Below are positions 32,822 through 43,657 of a stretch of 64,000 nucleotides of DNA, piece by piece (positions within the stretch are counted from its first letter, which is position 1; the number at the start of each line of letters is the position of its first letter). The stretch covers positions 3,084,001 through 3,148,000 of the forward strand of contig NZ_JAPNJW010000001.1 in assembly GCF_026626745.1 (NCBI RefSeq), written 5' to 3'. The position numbers were made by a program, and so were the translations under genes. Source of the stretch: Nannocystis sp. RBIL2. GTDB lineage: Bacteria > Myxococcota_A > Polyangia > Nannocystales > Nannocystaceae. The notes beneath the pieces were generated by a model, which was not told where the DNA came from, did not search any database, and was given only the letters and a program-made list of their open reading frames with translations.

Positions 32822-33772
32822 TCAGCAGCGCGCGGCCAGGGCGAACACCAGCGCCAGCAGCGAGCCTCCCGCGAGCAGCCACGGAGTCGTCGCCGACCAC
32901 CGCGCCTGCGCCTGCTGGCGGGCGATCGCCTGCCCGCGCCGCGCCTTGCGGCTCGGGGGCGTGAAGTCTTCCACGTCGGCGACGAACCACCGCACCACGG
33001 CCGGCACCGCGATGTTTCCGCCGATCACCGTGACGTCCCCGCCGGAGCGGAGGGTGAACGCCGGCTCATGGGCGCGGCGGGCCGCGTAGCCGCCGGGCAG
33101 CAGGGCCGTGTCGCCCGTCGCGGCCTCCAGCGCCGCCAGCAGCGACTCTGCCAGCGGGCGTCGCTCGGCGGCCATCGCCTCGATCTCGGCCAGCTCGGCC
33201 TCGAACGCCGCGAACTCCGGCTCCGCCACGCGGGCCGCGAACTCGGCCAGGTCGACGTCGTACAGCGAATACCTCCCGTCGGTCAGCGCCTGCAGGACCC
33301 GGTCGTAGACCACGTCGACCGAGCAGTTCCAGGCCGCGTCCTCGTCGTCGGTGTCGCCGACCGCCTGGCGGCACAGCCCCGCGCTCTCGGCCGAGAAGCC
33401 GCGCGTCCACCCGTCGAGGGCGACCTCGAGGTTGCCGCCGCCGACCCCCCGGTGATAGCCGAGGCAGATCCCCGCATCCGCGGTCGCGCCCGCGAGGCGC
33501 GCGGCCTCGTCGACCCGCACCAGGGCCGCCTCCGCCAGGCGGGTGCGCAGCCGCGGGAACTCGGCCAGCGCGGGGTGCTGCTCGGGCAGCCGCAGCCCGC
33601 GGCGCGCCGCGACCTCGCGCGGCACCAGCCACCGCTCGTCCTTCGTGTCGGACAGCTCGAAGCGGGTCGCCTTGCCCGCCAGCGGCCCGCGCACGAGCTC
33701 CGCCTGCCCTCGCCCCTCCCACCGGTGCGGGTCGATGGCCACCAGGCCGGGGATCACCAGTGCTTCGGGCAT
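32822..33772 (-). CDS. Tail-anchored protein of unknown function
   Basis: 316 residues from the ATG at 33772, preceded by GGAGGCAGG. The soluble part has acidic helices ('AELAEIEAMAAERRPLAESLLAALEAATGDTALLPGGY') and 'GGDVTVIGGNIAVPAVVRWFVADVEDF'. The last ~22 residues ('TTPWLLAGGSLLALVFALAARC') form a single membrane helix, so it is probably C-terminally anchored. Family not recognised. Confidence 0.7.
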   Translation of the reverse strand: MPEALVIPGLVAIDPHRWEGRGQAELVRGPLAGKATRFELSDTKDERWLVPREVAARRGLRLPEQHPALAEFPRLRTRLAEAALVRVDEAARLAGATADAGICLGYHRGVGGGNLEVALDGWTRGFSAESAGLCRQAVGDTDDEDAAWNCSVDVVYDRVLQALTDGRYSLYDVDLAEFAARVAEPEFAAFEAELAEIEAMAAERRPLAESLLAALEAATGDTALLPGGYAARRAHEPAFTLRSGGDVTVIGGNIAVPAVVRWFVADVEDFTPPSRKARRGQAIARQQAQARWSATTPWLLAGGSLLALVFALAARC

Positions 33773-33923
33773 CCTGCCTCCACGCCCGCGGAATAACACG
33801 CCCGCGTACCGGCCTCCAGCCTCAAGTCCGCCGAGCTCCCTCGGCCCGGTCGCGCGCGTGCCGGACGGCTCCCGCCTTCGCCTGCCCCGAAGCGCAGCCG
33901 TCCCAGCCGGGCGGCCCCGCGGT

Positions 33924-34003
33924 GCTCATGCCCGATGGAACATGTCTCTCACGACATTTCCGTACGGACATGTCTTCTTCGACATGTCCGAACAGCCATC
34001 ACG
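33924..34003. repeat. 14-bp palindrome array, 6 units (longest strictly periodic array)
   Basis: Centres 33928.5, 33942.5, 33956.5, 33970.5, 33984.5 and 33998.5 carry CTCATGCCC, GAACATGTCT, CGACATTTCC, GGACATGTCT, CGACATGTCC and AGCCATCACG. The last unit contains the TGA stop (33999-34001) of the pectinacetylesterase-like gene. Confidence 0.9.
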
Positions 34004-35378
34004 GCCCGACGTGAGTCACCTCGCCGTCGATCACCTTCCCGACCCACTCTGCCAGCTGGACCCCGTCGATCACCGTGGTCCAGAACGACGGCGAGCGCAG
34101 CACCGTGTGGCCCTGGCCGAAATTGTAGAGCACCTGAGTCTGGCCGATGTAGTACGTCGCCGCGGCGTCCTCGTGGTCGGCGCGGAGCGACAGCAGCCCG
34201 TCTTCGTACACCTCGGCGGGCACGCTGATCGGCAGCCCCTCGCACGTGTCGTACTGGCCGTTGCCCCAGCCGAACGACATAAAGCCGCGGATGATCGCGT
34301 CGGCAGTGTTGGAGAACAGGCCGAAGCGGATCTCCGGGTACGCCGTCAGCGTGTGCTGGAGGATCCCCGTGGCGAAGTCGTCGGGGTCGGCGCAGTCCGG
34401 GCCGCACGCCGCGAGGATCGTCTGGTCGAGGCCCCACACCTCGCGGAACGTCTGCTGCAGGCACGGCGGGATCACCTGATTGGACACCGGCGGGCCCGAG
34501 TCGTCGATCACGATCATCTGCGGGCCCGGGCCGAACGCGTCGGCCACCTGCACCGCGTTGAGCCCGGCCCCGAAGCCGCCCGCGCTGATGCCGGTGAGCA
34601 GCACCTTCTCCGCGCCGGGGAACGTCGGCACCCACTGCTGCAGGTACTTCGTGATGTTCGTGTAGCCGCGGAAGTGGCGGACCTGGCCGCCGAGCGTCGT
34701 GTCCTTGTCGCCGCCGTGGATGTCGCCCGTGCAGTACGGGACGTAGATCATGCTCCAGTCGCGGACCGGGTTGACCGGGTTGTTGCGGTTGAAGATCCCG
34801 TCGGGCGGCGGGATGAACGGGATGTTGAACGCCGAGAAGTCGCACGCATCATTGAAGCAGGCGCCGCCGCCCTCGAGGTAGATCATCACGTTCTTCGAGG
34901 CCGGGTTCAGGCTGACGCCGAAGCCGGCAGTGGTGCCGTTCATGCACATCGTGCCGGGCACCTCGAAGTACTTCCATTCGAGCGGCGGCGCGTCGATCGG
35001 CGCGACCGCCGTGCAGTCTGCGAGGCAGCCGTCGAACGGATCGTCGTCGCCGTCGTCGCACGCCTCGCCCGGATCGAGCTGGCCGTCGCCGCACGCCGGC
35101 ACCGGCGGCTCGCCGGTCGTGCTGCTCGAGGTCGCCCCGCCAGAGCTCGAGTCTTCCCCGTGCGAGCCGCTCCCGCCCTCGCTGTCCGGCGGCGCGCTCG
35201 TGGCCTCGGTCGGGACCACGCTGCCGGCCGTGTCCGTGCCTGTCGCCTCCGTCTCGCTGCTCGGCGCGTCCGAGTCGGACGCGTCCTGGCCGGTTGACTG
35301 CGGCCGGTCGCCGCAACCCGCGAGGGACATGCTCGTCGCGCACAAAAGGCGCGCGACGGGGGATGAGAGCCGTGCCAT
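33999..35378 (-). CDS. Pectinacetylesterase/Notum-family lipoprotein
   Basis: 459 residues from the ATG at 35378 (GGGAGG 9 nt upstream). Signal 'ARLLCATSMSLAGC', then a long Ser/Thr/Glu linker and one 'CGDGQLDPGEACDDGDDDPFDGC' module typical of myxobacterial surface proteins. The catalytic domain has the family marks: 'VMIYLEGGGACFND' (oxyanion region), 'LLTGISAGGFGAGLN' with nucleophilic Ser in GxSxG, 'VIDDSGPP' and a late 'GQGHTVLRS' His. It should be a carboxylesterase acting on acetylated polysaccharide or lipid-modified substrates outside the cell. Its stop codon is embedded in a palindrome array. Confidence 0.88.
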   Translation of the reverse strand: MARLSSPVARLLCATSMSLAGCGDRPQSTGQDASDSDAPSSETEATGTDTAGSVVPTEATSAPPDSEGGSGSHGEDSSSGGATSSSTTGEPPVPACGDGQLDPGEACDDGDDDPFDGCLADCTAVAPIDAPPLEWKYFEVPGTMCMNGTTAGFGVSLNPASKNVMIYLEGGGACFNDACDFSAFNIPFIPPPDGIFNRNNPVNPVRDWSMIYVPYCTGDIHGGDKDTTLGGQVRHFRGYTNITKYLQQWVPTFPGAEKVLLTGISAGGFGAGLNAVQVADAFGPGPQMIVIDDSGPPVSNQVIPPCLQQTFREVWGLDQTILAACGPDCADPDDFATGILQHTLTAYPEIRFGLFSNTADAIIRGFMSFGWGNGQYDTCEGLPISVPAEVYEDGLLSLRADHEDAAATYYIGQTQVLYNFGQGHTVLRSPSFWTTVIDGVQLAEWVGKVIDGEVTHVGP

Positions 35379-35506
35379 TCGATGCGACCTCCCGACCGGC
35401 GGATCTCCGATCGAGCCCGACGATCGTCCCCGGCGGGCGAGAATGCAAGGAGGAGCGCCGCCCCCAGCCCTCCGCAAATGTCGGCGGGCGGCGAGGCCGC
35501 TTCGCA

Positions 35507-35530
35507 TCACATGTCCCGAAGGCCAGCCTC
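35507..35530. repeat. 14-bp palindrome pair
   Basis: ACATGTCC-cgaa-GGCCAGCC, centres 35511.5 and 35525.5, between two minus-strand genes. Confidence 0.6.
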
Positions 35531-35532
35531 TC

Positions 35533-37014
35533 CTACGGGCTCAGGCGGGCGATCCACGCGTCGCGCCCGTCGACCCCCTCGTCCATCCCGCCGGCGACGA
35601 CGACCGTGCCGTCGGGGGCCGCGCGCACGCAGCGGGCCTGGCTCGCGCCGCCGCCCGGGCCGGCGATCACCGACGCCCACCGCTGCGTGCCGTCGAGCGC
35701 GAGGCGCCGCACCCACGGCTCGCGCTTGCCGGCCTGGATCGTCGCGCCGGCGAACAGCAGGTCGCCGTCGGCGGTCAGCGCCAGCCCGTAGCACAACGCG
35801 CCCGCCGCCTCCGGCCCGGCCCCGATCTCGGTCCACACCATCAGGCCGTCCTTGTCGTAGCGGCGGAGGAAACTCTTCCACGGCAGCGGATCGACCGCGG
35901 ACTCGTAGCCGCACACGATCACCCCGCCGTCGTCCAGCGCGACCGCGCCGTGCAGGTAATCGGCCTTGCTGGCGGCCCCGTTGTACAGGCGCGACCACAG
36001 CAGGTTGCCGTCGGCGTCGTAGCGGGCGACCCACGCGTTGTTGCTCTCGCCGGGCGCCGCCTCGTAGCCGGCCGCGTAGATGTAGCCGTCGGCGGTCACC
36101 GCGACCGCCTGCGTCGCGTCGTTGCTGCCGGCCGCGCCGTCGTACGTGCGCGTCCACAGCACGTCGCCGGTCGGCCCGTACTTGCGCAGCCACGTGTCGT
36201 TGCCGGCGTCCTGCGTCGCAGTCGCCCCGCCGATCACCAGGTTGCCGTCGGGCGTGAGCACCGCCCCGCTGGCGGCGTCGTTCAGCATCGCCGCGCCGGC
36301 GAACTTCTTCGTCCACAGCGGGCTGCCGTCGGCCGCGTGCTTGCGGACCACCACGTCGTTGCCCTGCATCGGCTCCTGGGCGAAGCCCCCCAGATAGACC
36401 GTCTCGGCCGCATCGACCGCGATCGCCCGGCCCTGATCCTCGAGCATCGCCCCGCCGGCGTAGGTCTGCGTCCACAGCTCGGCGCCGTCGGCCGCGTACT
36501 TGCGGACCCACAGGTCGCTGTCGTCGGTGCCGACCCCTACCAGGCCGACCACGTAGATCGAGTTGTTGGCGTCGACGTCGCAGGCCAGTGCCTCGTCGAC
36601 CATCTTGAGCCCGCCGGCGTGTGTGGTCGACCACAGCACGCGCCCCGACGGCTGGCAGTCGGCGTTGCAGCCGTCGCCGTCGACCGGATTGCCGTCGTCG
36701 CACAGCTCGGGCTGCTGAATCACCCCGTCGCCGCAGCCCGCCGCCGGACCGGTCGTCTCGCCGGTGCTGGTGAGCGCCTCCGTGGTGCTCGTCGTCGTGC
36801 TCGTGGAGGTCGTCGTGCCCTCGTCGGAGGTCGCAGTCTCGTCGGGCCCGGTCGAAGTCGCAGCGTCGCTCGCAGCATCGGACGACCCGGTCGTCGTCGC
36901 CTCGGTCGCCGCCTCCGAGGTGGACGGCTGCGCGCCCTCGTCGTCGCGCCCCTGCCCGCTCGCGCACCCGGCGACCAGCGCGAGCGCGGCGAGCCTCTCC
37001 TTCGTCACGAACAT
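35533..37014 (-). CDS. Lipoprotein with Thr/Ser linker, Cys module and beta-propeller
   Basis: 493 residues from the ATG at 37014. Signal 'LAALALVAGC', a ~70-residue Thr/Ser/Glu linker, then one 'CGDGVIQQPELCDDGNPVDGDGCNADC' module. The remainder is a seven-fold strand repeat ('DLWVRKYAADGAELWTQTYAGGA', 'DVVVRKHAADGSPLWTKKFAG', 'DTWLRKYGPTGDVLWTRTYDG', 'NAWVARYDADGNLLWSRLYNG'), a PQQ-like/SBBP-type propeller. TAGGAT (37025-37020) ends 5 nt before the ATG. It probably binds an extracellular ligand. Confidence 0.82.
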   Translation of the reverse strand: MFVTKERLAALALVAGCASGQGRDDEGAQPSTSEAATEATTTGSSDAASDAATSTGPDETATSDEGTTTSTSTTTSTTEALTSTGETTGPAAGCGDGVIQQPELCDDGNPVDGDGCNADCQPSGRVLWSTTHAGGLKMVDEALACDVDANNSIYVVGLVGVGTDDSDLWVRKYAADGAELWTQTYAGGAMLEDQGRAIAVDAAETVYLGGFAQEPMQGNDVVVRKHAADGSPLWTKKFAGAAMLNDAASGAVLTPDGNLVIGGATATQDAGNDTWLRKYGPTGDVLWTRTYDGAAGSNDATQAVAVTADGYIYAAGYEAAPGESNNAWVARYDADGNLLWSRLYNGAASKADYLHGAVALDDGGVIVCGYESAVDPLPWKSFLRRYDKDGLMVWTEIGAGPEAAGALCYGLALTADGDLLFAGATIQAGKREPWVRRLALDGTQRWASVIAGPGGGASQARCVRAAPDGTVVVAGGMDEGVDGRDAWIARLSP

Positions 37015-37466
37015 GGCCCATCCTAACCGCGACGCCGCCCGCCTGGCACCCGCGCATGTGCGGGCGCCCTGCCCCTCCGGGCGCGTGAGGGCCGACCCGA
37101 GCCCAGGTCTCCGCACCTCGCCCACGCGCGCGGTTCCGGGATCGCAGGCCGGGGTGCGCCCGAGTTCGCGCAGGCCCGGGTCAGGGACAATCACATGTCC
37201 TCGAGGACGTTTTATCGACACGGTCCCGACTCGGCACTGTCGCTCGCCACGGACTTTCACATGTCCTCGAGGACATCATTCAATCACATGTCCTTGCGGA
37301 CATATCATCATCTCCTGCGCTCCTCGCCGCCTCCGAATCATCACGCACCCGTCCGACGTAGTGCATCGTGACCGGCCTCCGCCGAGGCGCGATCGCATAC
37401 GCTCGCAGGCTGGCGGTGGAAGCTGCGACGGCGGACAGCGGCGCCTCTACGACCGCGGCGGCATCG
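37015..37466. other. 452-bp intergenic region dominated by palindrome arrays
   Basis: No gene recognised. It contains two arrays (37191-37242 and 37257-37307) described separately. Confidence 0.6.
37191..37307. repeat. Two adjacent 14-bp palindrome arrays, 4 units each
   Basis: First: TCACATGTCC, GGACGTTTTA, ACACGGTCCC, GCACTGTCGC (centres 37195.5, 37209.5, 37223.5, 37237.5). Second: TCACATGTCC, GGACATCATT, TCACATGTCC, GGACATATCA (centres 37261.5, 37275.5, 37288.5, 37302.5; one interval is 13). The spacer 'tcga' occurs in both, and 'cacatgtcctcgaggac' is repeated exactly. Confidence 0.85.
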
Positions 37467-38594
37467 TCAGTCGTCGCCCGCCCCGAACACGTCGCCGACG
37501 ACGATCGATCGCATCCCGTCGTCGACCGTACGCCACAGCAAGAGCCCGTCGTCGGCCGTCACCGCGTAGGCCGCGATGTCCGGCGACTCCACGCGGCCGT
37601 GGTTCGTCGCGTCGATCCACCACAGCCCGCGGCCACGGACCAACCAGAAGGCTCGCTCCGAGTCGGAGACCAGCACGTCGAGCGCGGGGGGCACCGCCGC
37701 GAGCGAGAACAATCGCCCGTCCGCGGTCGACCGCAACAACTCGAGCGCCTCTCCCCGCGCCCGGAACAACAGCGAGTCGCCGGCCCAGGCCGGGCATCCG
37801 AGCAGACCCTCGCCCGCGTGTTCGTGGCGGATCGCGGCCAGCGGCAGCTCGCCCGAGTACAACGCGCCGTCGGGGTGAGCGCGCCAGGCCAGTCGCTCGC
37901 CACGAGCGACGACGCAGGAGGGGCGATGGCCGAGCTCGATGGCCTCGACGACCCCGTTGCCCTCGAGCTCGGCGCTGACGAAGCCCGACAGGGCGGGGAG
38001 CACCACGCGATCGCCCACGAGCAGCGGCCCCTGACCGTCGAGGCGCGGGTGCAGCGACGAACCGAGCGACTCCGGCCACGGCAACGTCGCCGCGGGCGCA
38101 GGCGCACCGAAGCCGCTCTTGTCGAGGACCGTGACGTCGATGCGGTCGTCGTGAACCTCGGCGCACCACAGCGAGTCGTCGCGCTCGCCGAGCAACCAAC
38201 CGCGGCACGGGAAGTCGTCGCGGATCCACCGGTGATCGAGGTCTCGCGGGATCCGCAGCAGCGCCGCGCCGGGCTCCGGCTGGGCCCAGTACGCCTGGTC
38301 ATCGACGAGCGCGAACGTCTCGGTGAACAGCGCGTCGGCGCCGGTCCCGGGGCGCCAGATCCCCCGGGGCGTGCGCAGCGGACCGGCGGCGAGGTCGACG
38401 AAGAGGACCTCGCTCGCGCGAAAGAGCCGGCTCGTCGCAGGCTCCGGCGCGGGCGCACGCAGGAGCTCGCGCGAGTGCACCTGCGGAGTGTGCGATGCGG
38501 TCGCAAGCGACTCGTCGGACCTCGCCGGTCGGCTGCAGGCGGCCAGCACGAGCGCGAGCAGCAGAAGGCGAGGACGCTCCGGGTCGGCGGGCAT
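37467..38594 (-). CDS. Lipoprotein of unknown function, probable beta-propeller
   Basis: 375 residues. Signal '[12 protein letters not shown]' (Cys20). It lacks the Thr linker. The body has strand pairs with Trp and Asp ('[20 protein letters not shown]', '[20 protein letters not shown]', '[20 protein letters not shown]', '[17 protein letters not shown]'), suggesting a propeller. It resembles other exported myxobacterial repeat proteins but I cannot name a family. Confidence 0.72.
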   Translation of the reverse strand: MPADPERPRLLLLALVLAACSRPARSDESLATASHTPQVHSRELLRAPAPEPATSRLFRASEVLFVDLAAGPLRTPRGIWRPGTGADALFTETFALVDDQAYWAQPEPGAALLRIPRDLDHRWIRDDFPCRGWLLGERDDSLWCAEVHDDRIDVTVLDKSGFGAPAPAATLPWPESLGSSLHPRLDGQGPLLVGDRVVLPALSGFVSAELEGNGVVEAIELGHRPSCVVARGERLAWRAHPDGALYSGELPLAAIRHEHAGEGLLGCPAWAGDSLLFRARGEALELLRSTADGRLFSLAAVPPALDVLVSDSERAFWLVRGRGLWWIDATNHGRVESPDIAAYAVTADDGLLLWRTVDDGMRSIVVGDVFGAGDD

Positions 38595-38686
38595 GTCGGG
38601 CGTAGGTCTCCCACCCTAGCACTCTGGCCGCTGCGGCGGCGAGCTGGCCAGCTGTCAGATGCACGGCATCGAGCCCCTCAAGAGCT

Positions 38687-39178
38687 TCAGAGACGTCGTC
38701 CGCGCAAACGCCCGACCAGCACCACCGCCACCGCCAGGTTGAGCAGCAGCGCCGACGCGCCCGCCGGTCGGGGGTGGCGCAGCAGGTGGTGGACCTCGAA
38801 CGGCACGAACGACAGCGTCGTCACCACTGTCACGTACTCGGCCCAGCGGCGGCCGAGCCACAGACCGACGCCCTCGACCGCGAACAGCGCCGCGTACAGG
38901 AACGAGCCCACGCCGAGCTCGGCCAGCTGCGCCGGCGACACCCCGGCGAGCCGCGCCAGCAGCTCCTCCAGCCGCGCGCGCTCGCTGTGCAGCGCCAGCG
39001 CCGACAGCCACGCGTGGGCGCGCTCGGCGACGCCGGGGCGCAGCAGCTCGAGCGCGCCGAGAGCGACTGTCCCGAGCAGCGCCGCCTTGCAGAACTTGAA
39101 CAGCGCGATCGCCCGCAGCAGCCGGTCGCGCCGCCCGTCCGCTCGTCCGTGGGGCCCCCGCCGGCTCGCGCGATCCAT
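38687..39178 (-). CDS. DUF2127-family membrane protein
   Basis: 163 residues from the ATG at 39178. The pattern '[28 protein letters not shown]', '[44 protein letters not shown]' and '[16 protein letters not shown]' is typical of DUF2127, with four membrane segments and the conserved 'EGxGL...W.E' and 'P.E...L'. Function unknown. It is divergent from the amine oxidase gene. Confidence 0.82.
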   Translation of the reverse strand: MDRASRRGPHGRADGRRDRLLRAIALFKFCKAALLGTVALGALELLRPGVAERAHAWLSALALHSERARLEELLARLAGVSPAQLAELGVGSFLYAALFAVEGVGLWLGRRWAEYVTVVTTLSFVPFEVHHLLRHPRPAGASALLLNLAVAVVLVGRLRGRRL

Positions 39179-39320
39179 CGCAACTGCGCAGCGTGACGGA
39201 CATGCGCCGCGCCGACGCGTGATCGCGGCCACGCGCGCGCCGACTCCGGCCCGTTGTCCCGCCGCACAGGCGCGGCCCGGCCGCACGGCTATGGACAGCA
39301 AAAGCGGGAGGCTCACGACG

Positions 39321-41180
<1,860 letters not shown>

Positions 41181-41284
41181 TTGCGCCGACTCACGATCGC
41201 CCCTGCGCTCCTCGGCGGCCTGTGAGCGACAGCGCCGCCGCCGCCCTTGCACCGGCCGGCGGCGGCATCACCCTGGTCTCTGCA

Positions 41285-41977
41285 ATGTGGGCCATCGATC
41301 CACAATACATGCTGTACATGGTGCCCGGGCTGCTGCTGTCGCTGCTGGCCTCGTGGTACGTCAAGTCCACCTTTCGCCGCTACGCCCAGGTCCCGCTGCA
41401 GGCGGGCCGGGGCGTGACGGGCGCCCAGGCTGCCGCGGTCGTGCTGGCGCAGGCGGGGGTCCGCGACGTCCGCATCGAGCCCATCGACGGCGCGCTGTCC
41501 GATCATTACGACCCCGCGCACAAGGTGCTGCGCCTGTCGCCCGACGTCTACTCCGGCCGCTCGGTCAGCGCCGCCGGCGTGGCCGCGCACGAGGCCGGTC
41601 ACGCCATTCAGCACGCCCACGGCTACGGCCTCATGCGCGTGCGCCAGGCCCTGGTGCTGCCGGCGCGGATCGGCTCGCAGCTGTCGTACGTCGTCATCAT
41701 CGCCGGCCTCGCGTTGCACATGCTCGGCCTGGCGTGGTTCGGCGTGTTCCTGTTCGCCGGCATCTTCCTGTTCGAGCTCGTCACCCTGCCGGTCGAGCTC
41801 GACGCCTCCCGCCGGGCCCGCGAGCGCCTGGAGGCCGCCGGCCTGGTGAGCCGCGCCGACTACGTGGGAGTCAAGCGGGTGCTCGACGCTGCGGCCTTCA
41901 CCTACGTCGCCGCGCTCGTCACCACCGCGCTGCAGATGCTCTACTTCGTCACACGGATCCGCGGCGAAGAGCGCTGA
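41285..41977 (+). CDS. Zinc metallopeptidase, YugP/Zn_peptidase_2 family
   Basis: 230 residues from the ATG at 41285 (a GTG at 41222 would add 21 residues). Zinc motif HEAGH (102-106) with third ligand probably in 'TLPVELDASRRA'. An N-terminal membrane segment ('MLYMVPGLLLSLLASWYV') and two or three more hydrophobic helices (~120-170 and C-terminal) make it integral membrane, as in the YugP family. 'SDHYDPAHKVLRLSPDVYSG' before the active site is a family mark. Its role in envelope protein quality control is inferred from the family. Confidence 0.9.
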   Translation: MWAIDPQYMLYMVPGLLLSLLASWYVKSTFRRYAQVPLQAGRGVTGAQAAAVVLAQAGVRDVRIEPIDGALSDHYDPAHKVLRLSPDVYSGRSVSAAGVAAHEAGHAIQHAHGYGLMRVRQALVLPARIGSQLSYVVIIAGLALHMLGLAWFGVFLFAGIFLFELVTLPVELDASRRARERLEAAGLVSRADYVGVKRVLDAAAFTYVAALVTTALQMLYFVTRIRGEER

Positions 41978-42126
41978 GCCGAGGCCGAGGCCGCCGCGGG
42001 CCGGCGAACAATGCTGGCAGTGGAGCCAGGCCTGGCGCGCGATCGCGGCGCGGTGCAGGCTTTCTCGGCGACGCAGTCGCGCGAATCATCGCAGCTCGCG
42101 CGCCGGCGTCGTCCGGGGGTCCGTCC

Positions 42127-43584
42127 ATGTTCCACCGACGATTCGACGCGGCGTGGTTCGGCGCGGCGCTGGCCGCCTGTCACGCGGCCGACGAGGAGGT
42201 CGTGCCGCGCAGCGGCGACGACGATCGCACCCGCGACGTGGTGTTCTCGCCGCAGCCGCTGGCCGAGAGTCACAACGCCCGGGTCGCGCGCCTCATCGAC
42301 GAGGCCGAGCGCACGCTCGACATCGCCATGTACTCGTTCACCGACGCCGGCATCCGGGCCGCCCTCGCCGCCGCCACCACGCGCGGGGTCGAGGTGCGCT
42401 TCTTGTACGAGACGGCCAGCGAGGACCGCAAGCTCGCCGGCGCCGCGCTGCAGGACTCGCCGTCGGGCCGGCTCGAGCGAGACGGCGTCGACGTGCGCTG
42501 GGTGAACAAGATCATGCACCACAAGTTCATGATCGTCGACGGGCCGCGCGACGACCTCGCCGCGGCCGACGGCGCCCACCTCGTCACCGGCAGCGGCAAC
42601 TGGTCGCGCGGCGCGGCCACGATCTACGACGAGAACACCCTGTTCCTGCGCGGCGAGCGAGAGCTGGTGCTGCGCATGCAGCAGGAGTTCGAGCTGCTGT
42701 GGACGCACTCGCGCGAGTTCGCCGGCGACCCCGCCCTGAGCAGCCGGCCGTCGACCTTGATGCTCACCGACGCGATGATCGCCGACGAGCCCGGCGCCGA
42801 CGTCTACTTCACCTCGGCCAACTTCGACCTGCGCGGCGGCGACACCTTCGTCGCCAGCGGGCGCGAGGCCGTCGGCGACGCGCTGGTGGCCGCGATCGCG
42901 GCCGCGAGCGAGTCGATCGACATCGCCTCCGGCCACCTGCGCCTGCGCGGCGTCGCCGAGGCGCTGATCGCCCGCGCCGCCGACCCGAAGCTGCAGATCC
43001 GCGTCTACCTCGACGGCCAGGAGTACATCGCCGCCGCGACGCACGCGGCCCAGGTCAAGGCGCTGGACGATTGTTTCGAGCAGGCCGGCGCCGACCCGGG
43101 GAAGCAGCGCGAATGCGAGGACCGCGGCTTCCTGTTCGGCTACGCGGTCGGCGAGGCCGGCGTCGCAGTGCGCTACAAATATTATGCGTACCGCTGGTAC
43201 GCCAGCTACGCCGAGCAGATGCACCACAAGTACCTGGTGATCGACGGCGACGAGCTGTGGACCGGCAGCTACAACCTGTCGGACAACGCCGAGCACAACA
43301 CCTTTGAAAACATGCTGGTGTTCCGCGGGCCCGCCTACGCCGAGCTCGTCGCCCGCTTCGCCGACAATTTTTCCGAGATCTGGGACACTGGCCGCACCGA
43401 GGGGCGCCTGGCCGCGCTGCACGACGACATCGAGGACGGCGGCCCGGTGCCGCTGGTGTTCCCGGCGATGGCGCTGACGCACGCGGAGATCTGGGACCTC
43501 AAGGACCAGATCCGCGCGGCCTGCCCCGCCGTGGACTCGCAGCCGTATCGCACGCACCCGGAGTCGCACCGGACGTGCGAGTGA
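42127..43584 (+). CDS. Phospholipase D-like lipoprotein with two HKD motifs
   Basis: 485 residues. A short signal ends at 'LAAC' (Cys18). Both HxKx4D motifs are intact: 'HHKFMIVDG' (H131, K133, D138) followed by 'GSGNWS', and 'HHKYLVIDG' (H366, K368, D373) followed by 'GSYNLSDNAEHN'. Two HKD halves in one chain make a complete active site for phosphodiester hydrolysis of phospholipids or nucleic acid. Being an exported lipoprotein, it may act on prey or host membranes (inference). Confidence 0.9.
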   Translation: MFHRRFDAAWFGAALAACHAADEEVVPRSGDDDRTRDVVFSPQPLAESHNARVARLIDEAERTLDIAMYSFTDAGIRAALAAATTRGVEVRFLYETASEDRKLAGAALQDSPSGRLERDGVDVRWVNKIMHHKFMIVDGPRDDLAAADGAHLVTGSGNWSRGAATIYDENTLFLRGERELVLRMQQEFELLWTHSREFAGDPALSSRPSTLMLTDAMIADEPGADVYFTSANFDLRGGDTFVASGREAVGDALVAAIAAASESIDIASGHLRLRGVAEALIARAADPKLQIRVYLDGQEYIAAATHAAQVKALDDCFEQAGADPGKQRECEDRGFLFGYAVGEAGVAVRYKYYAYRWYASYAEQMHHKYLVIDGDELWTGSYNLSDNAEHNTFENMLVFRGPAYAELVARFADNFSEIWDTGRTEGRLAALHDDIEDGGPVPLVFPAMALTHAEIWDLKDQIRAACPAVDSQPYRTHPESHRTCE

Positions 43585-43657
43585 GCGGTTCGCCGCCGAG
43601 ATCTTGGCCGGCGACGGCTCGAGTTCGCCGCGGCTCGGCCATCATCATCGCTGCGGG

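Noticed and set aside
33924..37307. CRISPR array
   Set aside because: The arrays are periodic, but the unit is 10 bp and the spacer 4 bp; there are no 25-40-bp repeats, no 30-bp spacers and no cas genes.
27580..37307. Insertion sequence or transposon remnants
   Set aside because: No transposase-like protein, no target duplications and no long terminal inverted repeats were found anywhere in the window.
41222..41284. GTG at 41222 as start of the zinc metallopeptidase
   Set aside because: It would add 21 Ala/Gly-rich residues before the membrane segment and has no ribosome-binding site; the ATG at 41285 gives the usual family N-terminus.
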